A DNA stretch of 64,000 bases from Streptomyces sp. Sge12 (lineage in GTDB: Bacteria; Actinomycetota; Actinomycetes; Streptomycetales; Streptomycetaceae). Positions 1 through 8,480 of the stretch are shown piece after piece. The notes under the pieces are model-generated. The model worked only from the letters and a program-made list of their open reading frames with translations. It was not told the origin of the DNA and searched no databases. How positions within the stretch are numbered: position 1 is the first letter of the stretch; the number at the start of each line of letters is the position of its first letter. The position numbers and the translations under genes were made by a program. Location of the stretch: the NCBI RefSeq assembly GCF_002080455.1, contig NZ_CP020555.1, positions 5,616,501-5,680,500 on the forward strand. Reading direction: 5' to 3'.

Positions 1-73
1 GGCCGGAGCTGGATGTGGCCCGGGAGGGGCGGGGTTCGGCCCGGCCGGGGCGGAAACGGGCCGGCCGAGGGGG

Positions 74-1297
74 CTACGTCGTGGGGAGGGTGGCGTGGAC
101 GCGGTAGCCGCCGCCGTAGCGGGGGCCCGCGAAGCAGGTGCCGCCCAGCGCGCCGGTGCGCTCGCGCATGCCGAGCAGCCCGTGCCCGCCGCCCGGCGGA
201 TCGGTCGGCTCCGGCGCCGCGTCCGCCGCCTCGCCGCCGTCGTCCAGGACCGTGACCTCCACCGACGGCCCCACCCGGACCACGCTGACCTCCGCCTTCG
301 CCCCCGCCCCCGCGTGCTTGCGCACGTTCGTCAGCGCCTCCTGGATCACCCGGTACGCCGCCAGGTCCACGGCCGCCGGCAGCGGCCCCGCCGCCCCGTC
401 CAGCTGGACTATCACCTCCACCGGCAGCCCGGCGTGCCGGAAGGTGTCCACCAGCTCGTCCAGGACGCCCAGCCCGGGCGCGGGTTCCGTCGGGGCCTCC
501 GGGTCGCCCGACTGTCTCAGCAGTCCGACCGTGGCCCGCAGTTCGTTCAGCGCCGACCGGCTGGCGTCCCGTACGTGCGCCAGTGCTTCCTTCGCCTGGT
601 CCGGGCGCTTGTCCATGACGTGCGCGGCCACTCCCGCCTGCACGTTGACCAGGGCGATGTGATGGGCCACCACGTCGTGCAGGTCCCGGGCGATCCGCAG
701 CCGCTCCTCGGCGACCCGCCGCCGGGCCTCCTCGTCCCGGGTCCGCTCGGCGCGCTCGGCCCGTTCCCGGATCGCGTCGACGAAGGCCCGCCGACTGCGT
801 ACGGCGTCCCCGGCGGCCGCGGCCATCCCGGTCCAGGCGAAGATCCCGATGTTCTCCTGGGCGTACCAGGGCAGCGGCCCGGCCAGCATGGCCACGCCCG
901 TCAGCCCCGCCATCGTGAGGAGCCCGATCCGCCAGGTCGTCGGCCGGTCGGTGCGGGCCGCCACCGTGTACAGGGCGATCACCGTGCACATGGCGACGGG
1001 CGCCCGCGGCTCCCCGGTGGTCAGCTCCAGCAGGGACAGCCCGCAGGTCACGGCGAGCACCGCGCGCGGCTGCCGGCGCCGGAAGACGAGGGCGGCCGCG
1101 CCGAGCAGCATCAGCAGCAGCGAGAACGGCTCGGGGGTGCGCGTCCCGAAGGTGGGTCCGTGCGGCCCGTGCGGATCGGCGAAGGAGCCGACGACCATGG
1201 CGACGAACGCCCCGAACGCCAGCACGGCATCGGTGGCGAGCGGATGCGCCCGCATCCACTGCCGGGTGGGGGCGAACCGCCCGAGGTCTGTCGTCAC
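74..1297 (-). CDS. Two-component sensor histidine kinase (HisKA_3 type)
   Basis: A 407-residue membrane sensor kinase. The N-terminal half has about four or five hydrophobic segments (residues ~20-170). It is followed by the dimerisation/phosphoacceptor motif RIARDLHDVVAHH (~200-212) and a HATPase_c domain with N-box QEALTNVRKHAG (~315-325) and a glycine-rich GHGLLGMRERTG near 375. This is the NarL-partner class of kinase. The GTG start at 1297 has no Shine-Dalgarno (SD) sequence, but TACCGT lies on its strand six bases before it, which suggests a leaderless transcript. No cognate regulator is adjacent inside the window; one may lie beyond base 1. The LuxR-type regulator at 11.3 kb is a possible but distant partner. 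Ligand unknown. Confidence 0.88.
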   Translation of the reverse strand: MTTDLGRFAPTRQWMRAHPLATDAVLAFGAFVAMVVGSFADPHGPHGPTFGTRTPEPFSLLLMLLGAAALVFRRRQPRAVLAVTCGLSLLELTTGEPRAPVAMCTVIALYTVAARTDRPTTWRIGLLTMAGLTGVAMLAGPLPWYAQENIGIFAWTGMAAAAGDAVRSRRAFVDAIRERAERAERTRDEEARRRVAEERLRIARDLHDVVAHHIALVNVQAGVAAHVMDKRPDQAKEALAHVRDASRSALNELRATVGLLRQSGDPEAPTEPAPGLGVLDELVDTFRHAGLPVEVIVQLDGAAGPLPAAVDLAAYRVIQEALTNVRKHAGAGAKAEVSVVRVGPSVEVTVLDDGGEAADAAPEPTDPPGGGHGLLGMRERTGALGGTCFAGPRYGGGYRVHATLPTT

Positions 1298-1331
1298 CCG
1301 GATACGGTACGGCCTCGCCCGCCGCCGTCCC

Positions 1332-2039
1332 CTACGGCGGAGGGTGGGACTGCTGCCCCAGCGGGACGCGGGAGCCCGCCGTCCCCCAGTGCGCCCGCAC
1401 CACGCACACCGCCATGACCGCGGCGATGGCCGCCAGGTGCTCCTTGCCCGCCAGGTTGTCCTTGAAGAGCACCTCGACGATCATCACCAGGATCACCAGG
1501 GCGCCGGTGAGGTACGCCCGGTAGCGCCAGCAGACGTAGATGGCCAGCCCCACCACCGCCGCCGAGGGCCCGGTGTCGTTGACGATCCGGTCCGACACCG
1601 GCAGGCCCAGGGGGTGTTCCGGGCCCAGCGCGAGCCCGATCCGCGCGTACGTGGTCCCGGCGAGGGTGGCGACGTAGCCGACCAGCAGGGTGCGCCACCA
1701 CCCGATGCAGATCTCGGCGATCCCGAAGACGAGCAGGATCTGCGCGAGCGCCCCCCACACCGGCAGGTCCAGGGCCGGGACGAACAGCGACAGCGGGGTG
1801 CGCAGGAGGGCGAGCCAGAACGGGTCGGCCGCCTTGACCGAGCCGAGGTTCTGGACGGGCTGGAAGCCCCAGGCGGTGTTCTGCACGATCTGGAAGACGG
1901 AGGTCAGGCAGACCGCGCCGAGCGTCATCGGGATCGCCCGCCACGTGTCGTGGACGAGCGCGTCCCGGACGGTCCAGAACATCGGCCCCCACTCACGGCG
2001 GGCGAACCGCCGTAGTGGGGTGGTGCTCCACGCTGTCAA
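1332..2039 (-). CDS. Rhomboid-like integral membrane protein
   Basis: Polytopic membrane protein of about 235 residues (six or so hydrophobic segments). It resembles the rhomboid-like family: a serine in TGPSAAVVGL and a later EHLAAIAAV histidine sit where rhomboid proteases carry GxSG and His, but the exact GASG signature is missing, so activity is doubtful. I take the TTG at 2039 as start because it overlaps the TGA of the upstream synthase gene (TTGA), giving translational coupling. The ATG at 1982 (216 residues) is the alternative. Tight pairing with a lysyl-PG-synthase-type gene suggests a joint membrane-lipid role (inference). Confidence 0.7.
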   Translation of the reverse strand: MTAWSTTPLRRFARREWGPMFWTVRDALVHDTWRAIPMTLGAVCLTSVFQIVQNTAWGFQPVQNLGSVKAADPFWLALLRTPLSLFVPALDLPVWGALAQILLVFGIAEICIGWWRTLLVGYVATLAGTTYARIGLALGPEHPLGLPVSDRIVNDTGPSAAVVGLAIYVCWRYRAYLTGALVILVMIVEVLFKDNLAGKEHLAAIAAVMAVCVVRAHWGTAGSRVPLGQQSHPPP

Positions 2040-3901
2040 CGGCGGGTCTCCAGGTGTCTGCGGTGCAGCCACTTCGGAAGGCCGGGGGCCTCCAGGAAGC
2101 CCTCGGCCCGCCCGGCCGCGACACCGATCCGCAGCAGGTCCGAACTCTTCTCGAAGAGCATGAACCGCGGTTCCCAGATCGGCCGGTATTTGGCGTTGGC
2201 CCGGTAGAGGGACTCGATCTGCCACCAGCGGGAGAAGAAGCTGAGCAGCGAGCGCCACATCCGCAGCACCGGACCCGCCCCGAGCTTGGACCCGCGCTCG
2301 AAGACGGACCGGAACATCGCGAAGTTGAGCGAGACCTGGGTGACCCCGATCTCCTTGGAGCGCTCGAGGAGTTCGATGACCATGAACTCCATCAGGCCGT
2401 TCTCGGAGTCCCGGTCGCGGCGCATCAGGTCCAGCGACAGGCCCTTGGGCCCCCACGGTACGAAGGACAGCACGGCCCGCAGGTCGCCGTTGCCGTCGGT
2501 GCACTCCAGCATCACGCACTGGCCGTCGGCGGGATCACCCAGCCGGCCCAGCGCCATGGAGAAGCCGCGCTCGGTGGCGCCGTCGCGCCAGTCGTCGGCG
2601 CGTTCGAGGAGTACGTCCATCTCCTCGGCGGGGATGTCGGCGTGGCGGCGGATGCGGACGGTGTACCCGGCGCGCTTGACGCGGTTGTAGGCCTGCCGGA
2701 CGGTCCGCATGGCGCGGCCCTCCAGGGTGAACTCGGCGGTCTCGACGATGGCCTCGTCGCCGAGTTCGAGGGCGTCCAGGCCGTGCCGGGCGTAGATCTG
2801 CCCGGCCTCCTCGCTCGCGCCCATCACGGCCGGCACCCAGCCGTGCTCGCGGGCCTCGGCCAGCCACGGGTCGATGGCGCCGGGCCAGGCCTCGGGGTCG
2901 CCGATCGGGTCGCCGGAGGCCAGCGAGACCCCGCCGACGACGCGGTAGGTGACGGCGGCCTTGCCGGTGGGGGACCAGATGACGGACTTCTCGCGGCGCA
3001 GCGCGAAGTAGCCGAGCGAGTCGCGGTCGCCCTGGCGGGCCAGCAGCGCCCGCAGCCGTTCCTCGTCCTCCTCGCTGAGCGGGTCGACGGCGCGGCGCGA
3101 GCGGAAGGCGGCGAACAGCACGGCGAGCAGCAGCAGCATCGACATGACGTTGATGCAGACGTCCACCCAGCCGGGGGTGGTGATCGCCTCGTAGGCCCGG
3201 TCGTCGGGCGCCAGGGTGATCAGCCGCATCACGCCGTACTTCCAGCGGGCCGGGAAGGAGGCCTCGGCGCTGAGCGGTGAGGTGTTGGTGGCGCCGACGA
3301 GCAGGGCCGCGACCAGCGAGGTGAACAGCAGGCCGATGGCGGCGACGGCGGTGGCGAGCGCCGGGTTGGAGCGGTCGCCCTTGGCGTAGAACTCGCGGCG
3401 GCCCAGCAGCAGGGCCCCCGCGAAGGCGGCCGTCAGGGCCAGGGAGACCCAGTTCTGCGGGTGCTCGCGGATCTCCTCGTACGCGTAGAGCGCGTAGGCG
3501 AGCAGCAGGGCCAGCAGGCCGCTGAGGACGAGGTTGAGGATCCAGGAGGCCCGCTTGCGGCGGCCGAGGGTGACGGCGAGCAGCAGCGTGAACAGCCCGG
3601 AGGCGAAGCCCGCGGTGAGCATGTACGGGGTGTAGAAGTCCTCGATGTTGTGGCGTCTGAGGTCCTGCCCGAGCGAAACCCATACCGCGCTGAGGAAGTT
3701 GATGAAGGTGACGGCCCGCAGGTACCACACCGCGAAGGCGGCGCCGCGCCGCGAGCGGGTGCTCCCCCGGCCGGTCTCCCGGCCACCCCCCGCCGTCCTG
3801 CCGGCGGGGTCGCCGCCGGTCTCTTTCCTGCCGGCTGACGGACCGGTCGCCGCCGAGGCGGTGCGGTCGGTCTCTGCGCTGGTCAAACGGACCTCTCCCA
3901 T
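2036..3901 (-). CDS. Lysyl-phosphatidylglycerol synthase-type membrane protein (DUF2156, MprF-like)
   Basis: A 621-residue protein. After a low-complexity cytosolic N-terminus (~60 residues) come about seven hydrophobic segments (residues ~60-290), then a DUF2156/LPG_synthase_C catalytic domain (~300-610) including LGYFALRREKSVIWSPTG and the late LNFAMFR region typical of aminoacyl-phosphatidylglycerol synthases. Such enzymes transfer an amino acid from aminoacyl-tRNA to phosphatidylglycerol and lower surface charge. There is no lysyl-tRNA synthetase domain, unlike LysX. ATG at 3901 has no SD but lies eight bases after TATGAT on its strand; a TTG at 3886 with GGGAGAGG before it is the alternative start. 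The rhomboid-like gene downstream overlaps its stop. Amino acid used is unknown. Confidence 0.82.
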   Translation of the reverse strand: MGEVRLTSAETDRTASAATGPSAGRKETGGDPAGRTAGGGRETGRGSTRSRRGAAFAVWYLRAVTFINFLSAVWVSLGQDLRRHNIEDFYTPYMLTAGFASGLFTLLLAVTLGRRKRASWILNLVLSGLLALLLAYALYAYEEIREHPQNWVSLALTAAFAGALLLGRREFYAKGDRSNPALATAVAAIGLLFTSLVAALLVGATNTSPLSAEASFPARWKYGVMRLITLAPDDRAYEAITTPGWVDVCINVMSMLLLLAVLFAAFRSRRAVDPLSEEDEERLRALLARQGDRDSLGYFALRREKSVIWSPTGKAAVTYRVVGGVSLASGDPIGDPEAWPGAIDPWLAEAREHGWVPAVMGASEEAGQIYARHGLDALELGDEAIVETAEFTLEGRAMRTVRQAYNRVKRAGYTVRIRRHADIPAEEMDVLLERADDWRDGATERGFSMALGRLGDPADGQCVMLECTDGNGDLRAVLSFVPWGPKGLSLDLMRRDRDSENGLMEFMVIELLERSKEIGVTQVSLNFAMFRSVFERGSKLGAGPVLRMWRSLLSFFSRWWQIESLYRANAKYRPIWEPRFMLFEKSSDLLRIGVAAGRAEGFLEAPGLPKWLHRRHLETRR

Positions 3902-3984
3902 AAAAAGCGATCATATGGGGCGCAGCTGTCCGTGATTGCGCGCTCGAGGGCCTCGGCCTGGTCAGGACCCGGGGCCCCGGCGGC

Positions 3985-5049
3985 TCATTCCGTCGGCTCC
4001 TCCGCCGCCCGCTCAGGCAGTTCCGCCGCGAGTGCGGCGGCCGCCTGGACGAGGGGAAGGGCCAGCAGTGCCCCGGTACCTTCACCTACTGTGACGCCGT
4101 GATCGAGCACGGGGTTGAGCGCCATTCGGTCAAGTGCTTTCGCCTGCCCCGGCTCGCCGCTGGCCTGACCGGCCAGCCACCAGTCGGGAGCCCGGAACGC
4201 GGCCCGCTGGGCCACCAGCCCGCACGCGGCCGAAACCACCCCGTCGAGAATGACCGGAGTACGACGTACCGCGCACTGGAGAAGGAAACCGGTGATGGCG
4301 GCCACGTCCGCGCCGCCGACCGCGGCCAGCAGCGCCACCTGGTCGCCCAGGACCGGGCGGGCCCGGCGCAGCGCGTCGCGGATCGCCGCGCACTTGCGCA
4401 TCCAGGCCAGGTCGTCGATGGGCAGTCCGCCGCGGCCGGTGACCACGGAGGCGTCGGTTCCGCACAGGGCGGCGACGAGGGTGGCGGCGACGGTGGTGCC
4501 GCCCACGCTGAGGTCACCGAGGACGACCAGGTCCGTTCCGGAGTCGGCCTCCTCGTCGGCGATCCGCATCCCGAGCCGCACCGCGGCCTCGGCCTCCTCG
4601 GCCGTCAGCGCGTCCTCCACGTCGATCCGGCCGCTGCCGCGCCGCACCCGGTGCCCGGTCACGTCCGCGGGGAGCAGCTCGGGATCGCAGTCGAGCCCGG
4701 CGTCGACGATCCGTATGGTGGCGCCGAGCCGGCCGGCCAGGATGGCCACGGGGCTGGTCCCGTCGAGGACGGCCCGCACCAGTTCGTGACCGGTGGAGGC
4801 GGCCCGGGCGGAGACGCCCTCGGTGGCGATCCCGTGGTCGGCGGCGAACAGCACCACGCGGGGCCGCTCGATCGGCTTGACCGGAACCTGCCCCTGCGCT
4901 GCGGCGAGCCATTCGGCGAGCTCGTCGAGCCGGCCCAGCGCGCCGGGCGGGACGGCGAGGCGCTCACGGCGTTCCTCGGCATCACGTCGGACGCCCCCGT
5001 CGGGGCGCTCGATCAGATCGGAGAAGTCGTCGAGATTCAGCGTGCTCAT
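3985..5049 (-). CDS. cobT: Nicotinate-nucleotide--dimethylbenzimidazole phosphoribosyltransferase CobT
   Basis: A 354-residue CobT, normal length for the family. It transfers ribose phosphate from nicotinate mononucleotide to 5,6-dimethylbenzimidazole, making alpha-ribazole phosphate for the lower ligand of cobalamin. The C-terminal GEGTGALLALPLVQAA carries the conserved catalytic-base glutamate; VLFAADHGIATEGVSA and GLPIDDLAWMRKC are also typical. The start was set at 5049 (MSTLNLDDF); a longer reading to 5121 adds an atypical leader. It lies 150 bp downstream of cobU on the same strand with a hairpin between, so it may have its own promoter. No B12 riboswitch was recognised upstream. Confidence 0.94.
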   Translation of the reverse strand: MSTLNLDDFSDLIERPDGGVRRDAEERRERLAVPPGALGRLDELAEWLAAAQGQVPVKPIERPRVVLFAADHGIATEGVSARAASTGHELVRAVLDGTSPVAILAGRLGATIRIVDAGLDCDPELLPADVTGHRVRRGSGRIDVEDALTAEEAEAAVRLGMRIADEEADSGTDLVVLGDLSVGGTTVAATLVAALCGTDASVVTGRGGLPIDDLAWMRKCAAIRDALRRARPVLGDQVALLAAVGGADVAAITGFLLQCAVRRTPVILDGVVSAACGLVAQRAAFRAPDWWLAGQASGEPGQAKALDRMALNPVLDHGVTVGEGTGALLALPLVQAAAALAAELPERAAEEPTE

Positions 5050-5148
5050 CTGCCAGAGAGTACAGCCGGTAAGGCCTTCCCTCAGGCCTTGGGCGCCCCG
5101 TTCCGGCCCGCTCCCGCACACGCGTCCGGCAGGACCGGTCCGCCCCCG

Positions 5149-5186
5149 CCCGCCGGGTCCTGTCCGGCCGGACGGGACCCGGGCGG
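5149..5186 (-). terminator. Imperfect GC-rich hairpin after cobU
   Basis: Two ~19-base arms (5149-5167 and 5168-5186) are complementary apart from one bulge and one mismatch. The structure sits 14-52 bases beyond the cobU stop on the minus strand. There is no clear T-run, as is usual in Streptomyces. Confidence 0.45.
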
Positions 5187-5200
5187 GGCCCGCAGCCGCG

Positions 5201-6406
5201 CTACTCCTTGAGCACGCCGACGAGACCCGCGACGACCAGCAGCACGTGCTCGCACTCGCCCGCGACGGCCGCGTTCAGCCGGCCCAACTCGTCGCGGAAG
5301 CGGCGGCCGGAGGCGGTCGCCGGGACGACGCCCGAGCCGACCTCGTTGCTGACCAGCACCACCTGACGGTGCGTCGCACGCACGGCCGCCACCAACTCGG
5401 CGGTCCGCTCGGCGAGGCGGCGCTGCCCGCCGCCCGCCCACACGGCGTCGTCCCAGGCCCCGGCCCGGTCCATGGCGTCCGTCAGCCACAGCGCCAGGCA
5501 GTCGATCAGCAGCGGCGGGCCGTCCTGCGCCAGCAGCGGGGCCAGCTCGCAGGTCTCCACCGTCCGCCAGGTCCCCGGCCGCCGCTCCCGGTGCAGACCG
5601 ACCCGCTGCGCCCACTCCGGGTCCCCGTCCCGGGTGCCGCCGGTGGCGACGTAGACCACCTCGGGGAAGGACTCCAGCCGTCGTTCCGCCTCCACGGACT
5701 TGCCGGAACGGGCCCCGCCCAGCACCAGCGTCCGGCGCGGCAGGTCGGGCACCGCGAGGTACTCCCCGACCCTCAGGGTGGTCCCGTCCGGCACCGCCCG
5801 GGCCCCGGCGGCCGCGCACCGGCGGGCCAGCTCCGCGCCCGGCGGGGTGTCGTGGTCCAGGTGGACGGCGATCACGTCCGTGGCCGGGCCCACCGCGCCG
5901 CCGGCCCGCAGCCGCGCCAGCGCCTCGGGACGGCCCAGCACATCGGCGAGGACCATGTCGTACGGGTCCTGCCCGGACCGGTCCGCCACCCCGGCGGGGG
6001 CGCCGCCGGGCGGCAGGTACAGCAGCCGGCGGCCGTCCGGGCCGGTCACCTCGTACCCGGTGCCCGGCGCGTCCATCGGCACGGCCCGCACCCGGTGTCC
6101 GGAGATCACCGCCAGCTCCCGCCCGTCCGGCACCCGCCCGGCGGCCGGCAGACCGGGCGGCAGCTCGACCGCGGGCCCGTCGTGCGGGTGGGTCAGCAGG
6201 ACCTGCCGCACCCCGGCCAGCGAATGCCCGGCCCGGGCCCCGGCCAGTACCGCCCCGGGGGTCAGGTCCAGCAGCAGCGCCCCGTCGACGAGGAGGGCCG
6301 TCGCGGCGCGGGAGCGCAGCCCGACGGAGACCGCGCAGGCAGCACAGGGGCAGCCGGGGCGGGGCAGGCCCTCGGGTGTGCCGGTGCCGAGCAGAGTGAG
6401 TTCCAC
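5201..6406 (-). CDS. cobU: Metallo-beta-lactamase-fold domain fused to adenosylcobinamide kinase/guanylyltransferase CobU
   Basis: A 401-residue fusion. Residues 1-~220 are a PhnP-like metallo-beta-lactamase domain: it starts LLGTGTPEGLPRPGCPCAAC, but the metal motif reads HPHDG (73-77) where active members have HxHxDH, so metal binding may be partial. A HLDHD motif follows at ~182-186. Residues ~225-401 are CobU/CobP: P-loop GGARSGKS (230-237), HRERRPGTW with the guanylylated histidine (~272), and SNEVGSGVVP. CobU phosphorylates adenosylcobinamide and attaches GMP. GTG start at 6406 with GGAGG eight bases upstream. Divergent from a 70-residue protein gene. Confidence 0.92.
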   Translation of the reverse strand: MELTLLGTGTPEGLPRPGCPCAACAVSVGLRSRAATALLVDGALLLDLTPGAVLAGARAGHSLAGVRQVLLTHPHDGPAVELPPGLPAAGRVPDGRELAVISGHRVRAVPMDAPGTGYEVTGPDGRRLLYLPPGGAPAGVADRSGQDPYDMVLADVLGRPEALARLRAGGAVGPATDVIAVHLDHDTPPGAELARRCAAAGARAVPDGTTLRVGEYLAVPDLPRRTLVLGGARSGKSVEAERRLESFPEVVYVATGGTRDGDPEWAQRVGLHRERRPGTWRTVETCELAPLLAQDGPPLLIDCLALWLTDAMDRAGAWDDAVWAGGGQRRLAERTAELVAAVRATHRQVVLVSNEVGSGVVPATASGRRFRDELGRLNAAVAGECEHVLLVVAGLVGVLKE

Positions 6407-6499
6407 AGGATGATCCTCCCGCGTCGCCGAGACTGCTGCGCGCCCGGTTACTCTGCGGGCAGACTCAGGGCAGGAAGTGTGCGAGCAACGGAGGCGGAC

Positions 6500-6712
6500 A
6501 TGGCGTGGACGTGGCGGTTCGAGACGGCCGACGGCACCGAGACGAGCCCGTCGGTGGTTCCGGAGGAGTTCACCACGCAGGGCGACGCGGAGTCCTGGAT
6601 CGGCGAGTACTGGAAGGACCTGCTGGAGGGCGGCGTCGAGCAGGTCAAACTGTCCGACGACGCCGGGACCGAGCTCTACACGATGAGCCTGCGCGCGGCG
6701 CTGGACGCGTAG
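6500..6712 (+). CDS. Conserved small acidic protein (70 aa), function unknown
   Basis: ATG at 6500 preceded by GGAGGCGG. The product is an acidic 70-residue protein with a W-rich start (MAWTWRFETADG), a central EEFTTQGDAESWIGEYWKDL and a C-terminal ELYTMSLRAALDA. No signal peptide or membrane segment. I do not recognise a characterised family, though proteins of this type recur in Streptomyces. It is transcribed divergently from cobU and ends at a strong two-way terminator. Confidence 0.75.
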   Translation: MAWTWRFETADGTETSPSVVPEEFTTQGDAESWIGEYWKDLLEGGVEQVKLSDDAGTELYTMSLRAALDA

Positions 6713-6741
6713 CCGTCCGGTAGCCGTTCGGCAGGCACGAG

Positions 6742-6784
6742 AACGACGGTGCCGCCGGGTCTGTGACCCGGCGGCACCGTCGTT
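6742..6784. terminator. Bidirectional intrinsic terminator
   Basis: Perfect 19 bp stem (6742-6760 with 6766-6784) and a 5-base loop, lying between the convergent 70-residue protein gene and the methyltransferase gene. It can serve both strands. Confidence 0.85.
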
Positions 6785-6800
6785 GTGTCAATGAGACGGC

Positions 6801-7508
6801 CTAGCCCCGTACCCCGCACAGGTGCAGCAGTGCTGCCACGCCCCGGTACGGATCGCTGCGCCCGGCGCGGTCCTCGGCGGCCAGCAGCCGCTCCAGTTCC
6901 CCGTCGGGCGGCAGGACCTCGCCCGCCTCGGTGCCGTCGGTGAAGACGCGCACCCCGTACCAGGCCTGCAGCGGCGCGCCGATCCCCGACAGGGTGGCCG
7001 TCAGGCCGGCCAGCCGGTCCGCGCGGACGTCCAGGCCGAGCCGGTTCGTGTAGTCGATGGAGTCGAAGGCGGCCAGGGCGGCCTTCCAGTCGCCGTCCAG
7101 ACCCGGCCGCATGGCGAGCGCGTCGCCGTTGCGCACCAGCAGGGACAGCAGTCCGCCCGGGGCCAGCATCCGGGCCAGCCCGGCCAGCATGGCGTCCGGC
7201 TCGGGCACGTACATCAGCACCCCGTGGCACAGCACCACGTCGAAGCTGCCCGGCAGGAAGTGGGCCCCGGTCTCGCGGCCGTCGCCCTCCATGAGGGTGA
7301 CCCGGTCACGGATCCCTTCGGGCTCCGCGGCCAGCGCCTCACGGGCGACGGCCAGCATGCCCGGGTCCTGCTCCAGGCCCGTCACCTTGTGCCCGGCGCG
7401 GGCCAGCCGCAGCGCCTGCGTGCCCTGGCCCATGCCGACGTCGAGCACGCGCAGCCGCTGCCCGACCGGGAAGCGGTGCGCGATCTGCTCGTCGACCTGC
7501 CGGCCCAC
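6801..7508 (-). CDS. SAM-dependent class I methyltransferase
   Basis: At least 235 residues. Motif I is VLDVGMGQGTQALRLA (~22-37), the acidic ribose-binding residue is in GLEQDPGM, motif II is GSFDVVLCHGVLMYV and the post-motif is LAPGGLLSLLVRN. The arrangement fits the Methyltransf_11/25 group; substrate unknown. The GTG at 7508 is the first standard start, but the frame stays open upstream and encodes a plausible helix (LWLEGLGGLRNAVRQEL). A CTG at 7613 overlaps the TGA of the upstream DUF3043 gene, so translation may begin there (about 270 residues). Confidence 0.85.
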   Translation of the reverse strand: MGRQVDEQIAHRFPVGQRLRVLDVGMGQGTQALRLARAGHKVTGLEQDPGMLAVAREALAAEPEGIRDRVTLMEGDGRETGAHFLPGSFDVVLCHGVLMYVPEPDAMLAGLARMLAPGGLLSLLVRNGDALAMRPGLDGDWKAALAAFDSIDYTNRLGLDVRADRLAGLTATLSGIGAPLQAWYGVRVFTDGTEAGEVLPPDGELERLLAAEDRAGRSDPYRGVAALLHLCGVRG

Positions 7509-7609
7509 GAGTTCCTGCCGGACCGCGTTGCGCAGTCCGCCCAGGCCTTCGAGCCAGAGCCGGGCACCTTCTGCGAAGCCTTCCCCCGACGCGCCGGGCG
7601 TCGCTCGGC

Positions 7610-8209
7610 TCAGGGCCGTTCCCCGCGCTTGACCTGCGGCTTCGGCAGGCGGAGCCGGCGCATCTGGAGGGTGCGCATGAGGCCGTACGCGATCGCGCCG
7701 CGGCGCGGCTCGTTCGGGAAGCGCTCATTGAGGGACTTGCGGAGGCGGAAGACCAGGCCGATGGAGTCGAGGATGATCAGGACGATCACACCGAGCCACA
7801 GCATCAGCGCGATGCTCTGGATCGCCGGCTGGCGCACCATGCTCAGCACGAGGATGACCACGGCCAGGGGCAGGAACATCTCGGCGACCGAGTAGCGGGA
7901 GTCCACGTAGTCGCGGACGAACCGGCGCACGGGACCCTTGTCACGGGTCGGCAGGTAACGCTCGTCGCCATTGGCCAGCGCCTCGCGCTGCTTGGCCATC
8001 TCGCTGCGGCGACGCTCACGCGCTCGCTTGGCATCCTCCTTGCGGTTGCCGGTCGAGGCCACCACGGCCTTGCGCTGCGACTGGGCCACAGCACGCTTCG
8101 GCGTAGGGCGGCCCTTCGGGGCCTGCGGGTCACGGGGCTGCGAGAGGTCGGCGCTCACCTTGTCGGTGGCGGCGGCCTTCTCTTCCTTGGAGGAGCGGCT
8201 ACCAAACAC
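7610..8209 (-). CDS. DUF3043 membrane protein
   Basis: A 199-residue actinobacterial DUF3043 protein. A charged N-terminal half rich in Lys/Arg/Pro (PKGRPTPKR; KRARERRRSEMAKQREAL) precedes GPVRRFVRDYVDSRYSVAE and two adjacent membrane segments (~125-165), ending in a basic tail. GTG at 8209 (VFGSRSSKEEKA) was chosen because homologues begin with this type of sequence; the ORF extends to 8293. It is head to head with pspA. Function unknown. Confidence 0.78.
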   Translation of the reverse strand: MFGSRSSKEEKAAATDKVSADLSQPRDPQAPKGRPTPKRAVAQSQRKAVVASTGNRKEDAKRARERRRSEMAKQREALANGDERYLPTRDKGPVRRFVRDYVDSRYSVAEMFLPLAVVILVLSMVRQPAIQSIALMLWLGVIVLIILDSIGLVFRLRKSLNERFPNEPRRGAIAYGLMRTLQMRRLRLPKPQVKRGERP

Positions 8210-8480
8210 AAAACCCAAGCGTACGTGGTTGCGGGCATGGGCCCCACCCCGCTGGGGAACGATCCGGCAACGGCGGGCGTCTTCCCATTGCACGGTGTGT
8301 GCGGTGGGCCCGCTCTCCTGGGATCACCTACTCCTTACGCCTGATGGGGCGCGGGCGTAGTCGTCCTGGAGGAGGAGCGCATCCGTACTCGAACAGTGCG
8401 GTAATGGAGACAGGGCCCGTACTGTGGGTTCTGTCGGTGACCTGGAGCACAGTCCGTCTAGAAGGGGGCGCGCGAAGCCC

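Noticed and set aside
3902..6499. B12 riboswitch for the cob genes
   Set aside because: No B12-box-like sequence or long leader was recognised upstream of cobT, cobU or cobS.
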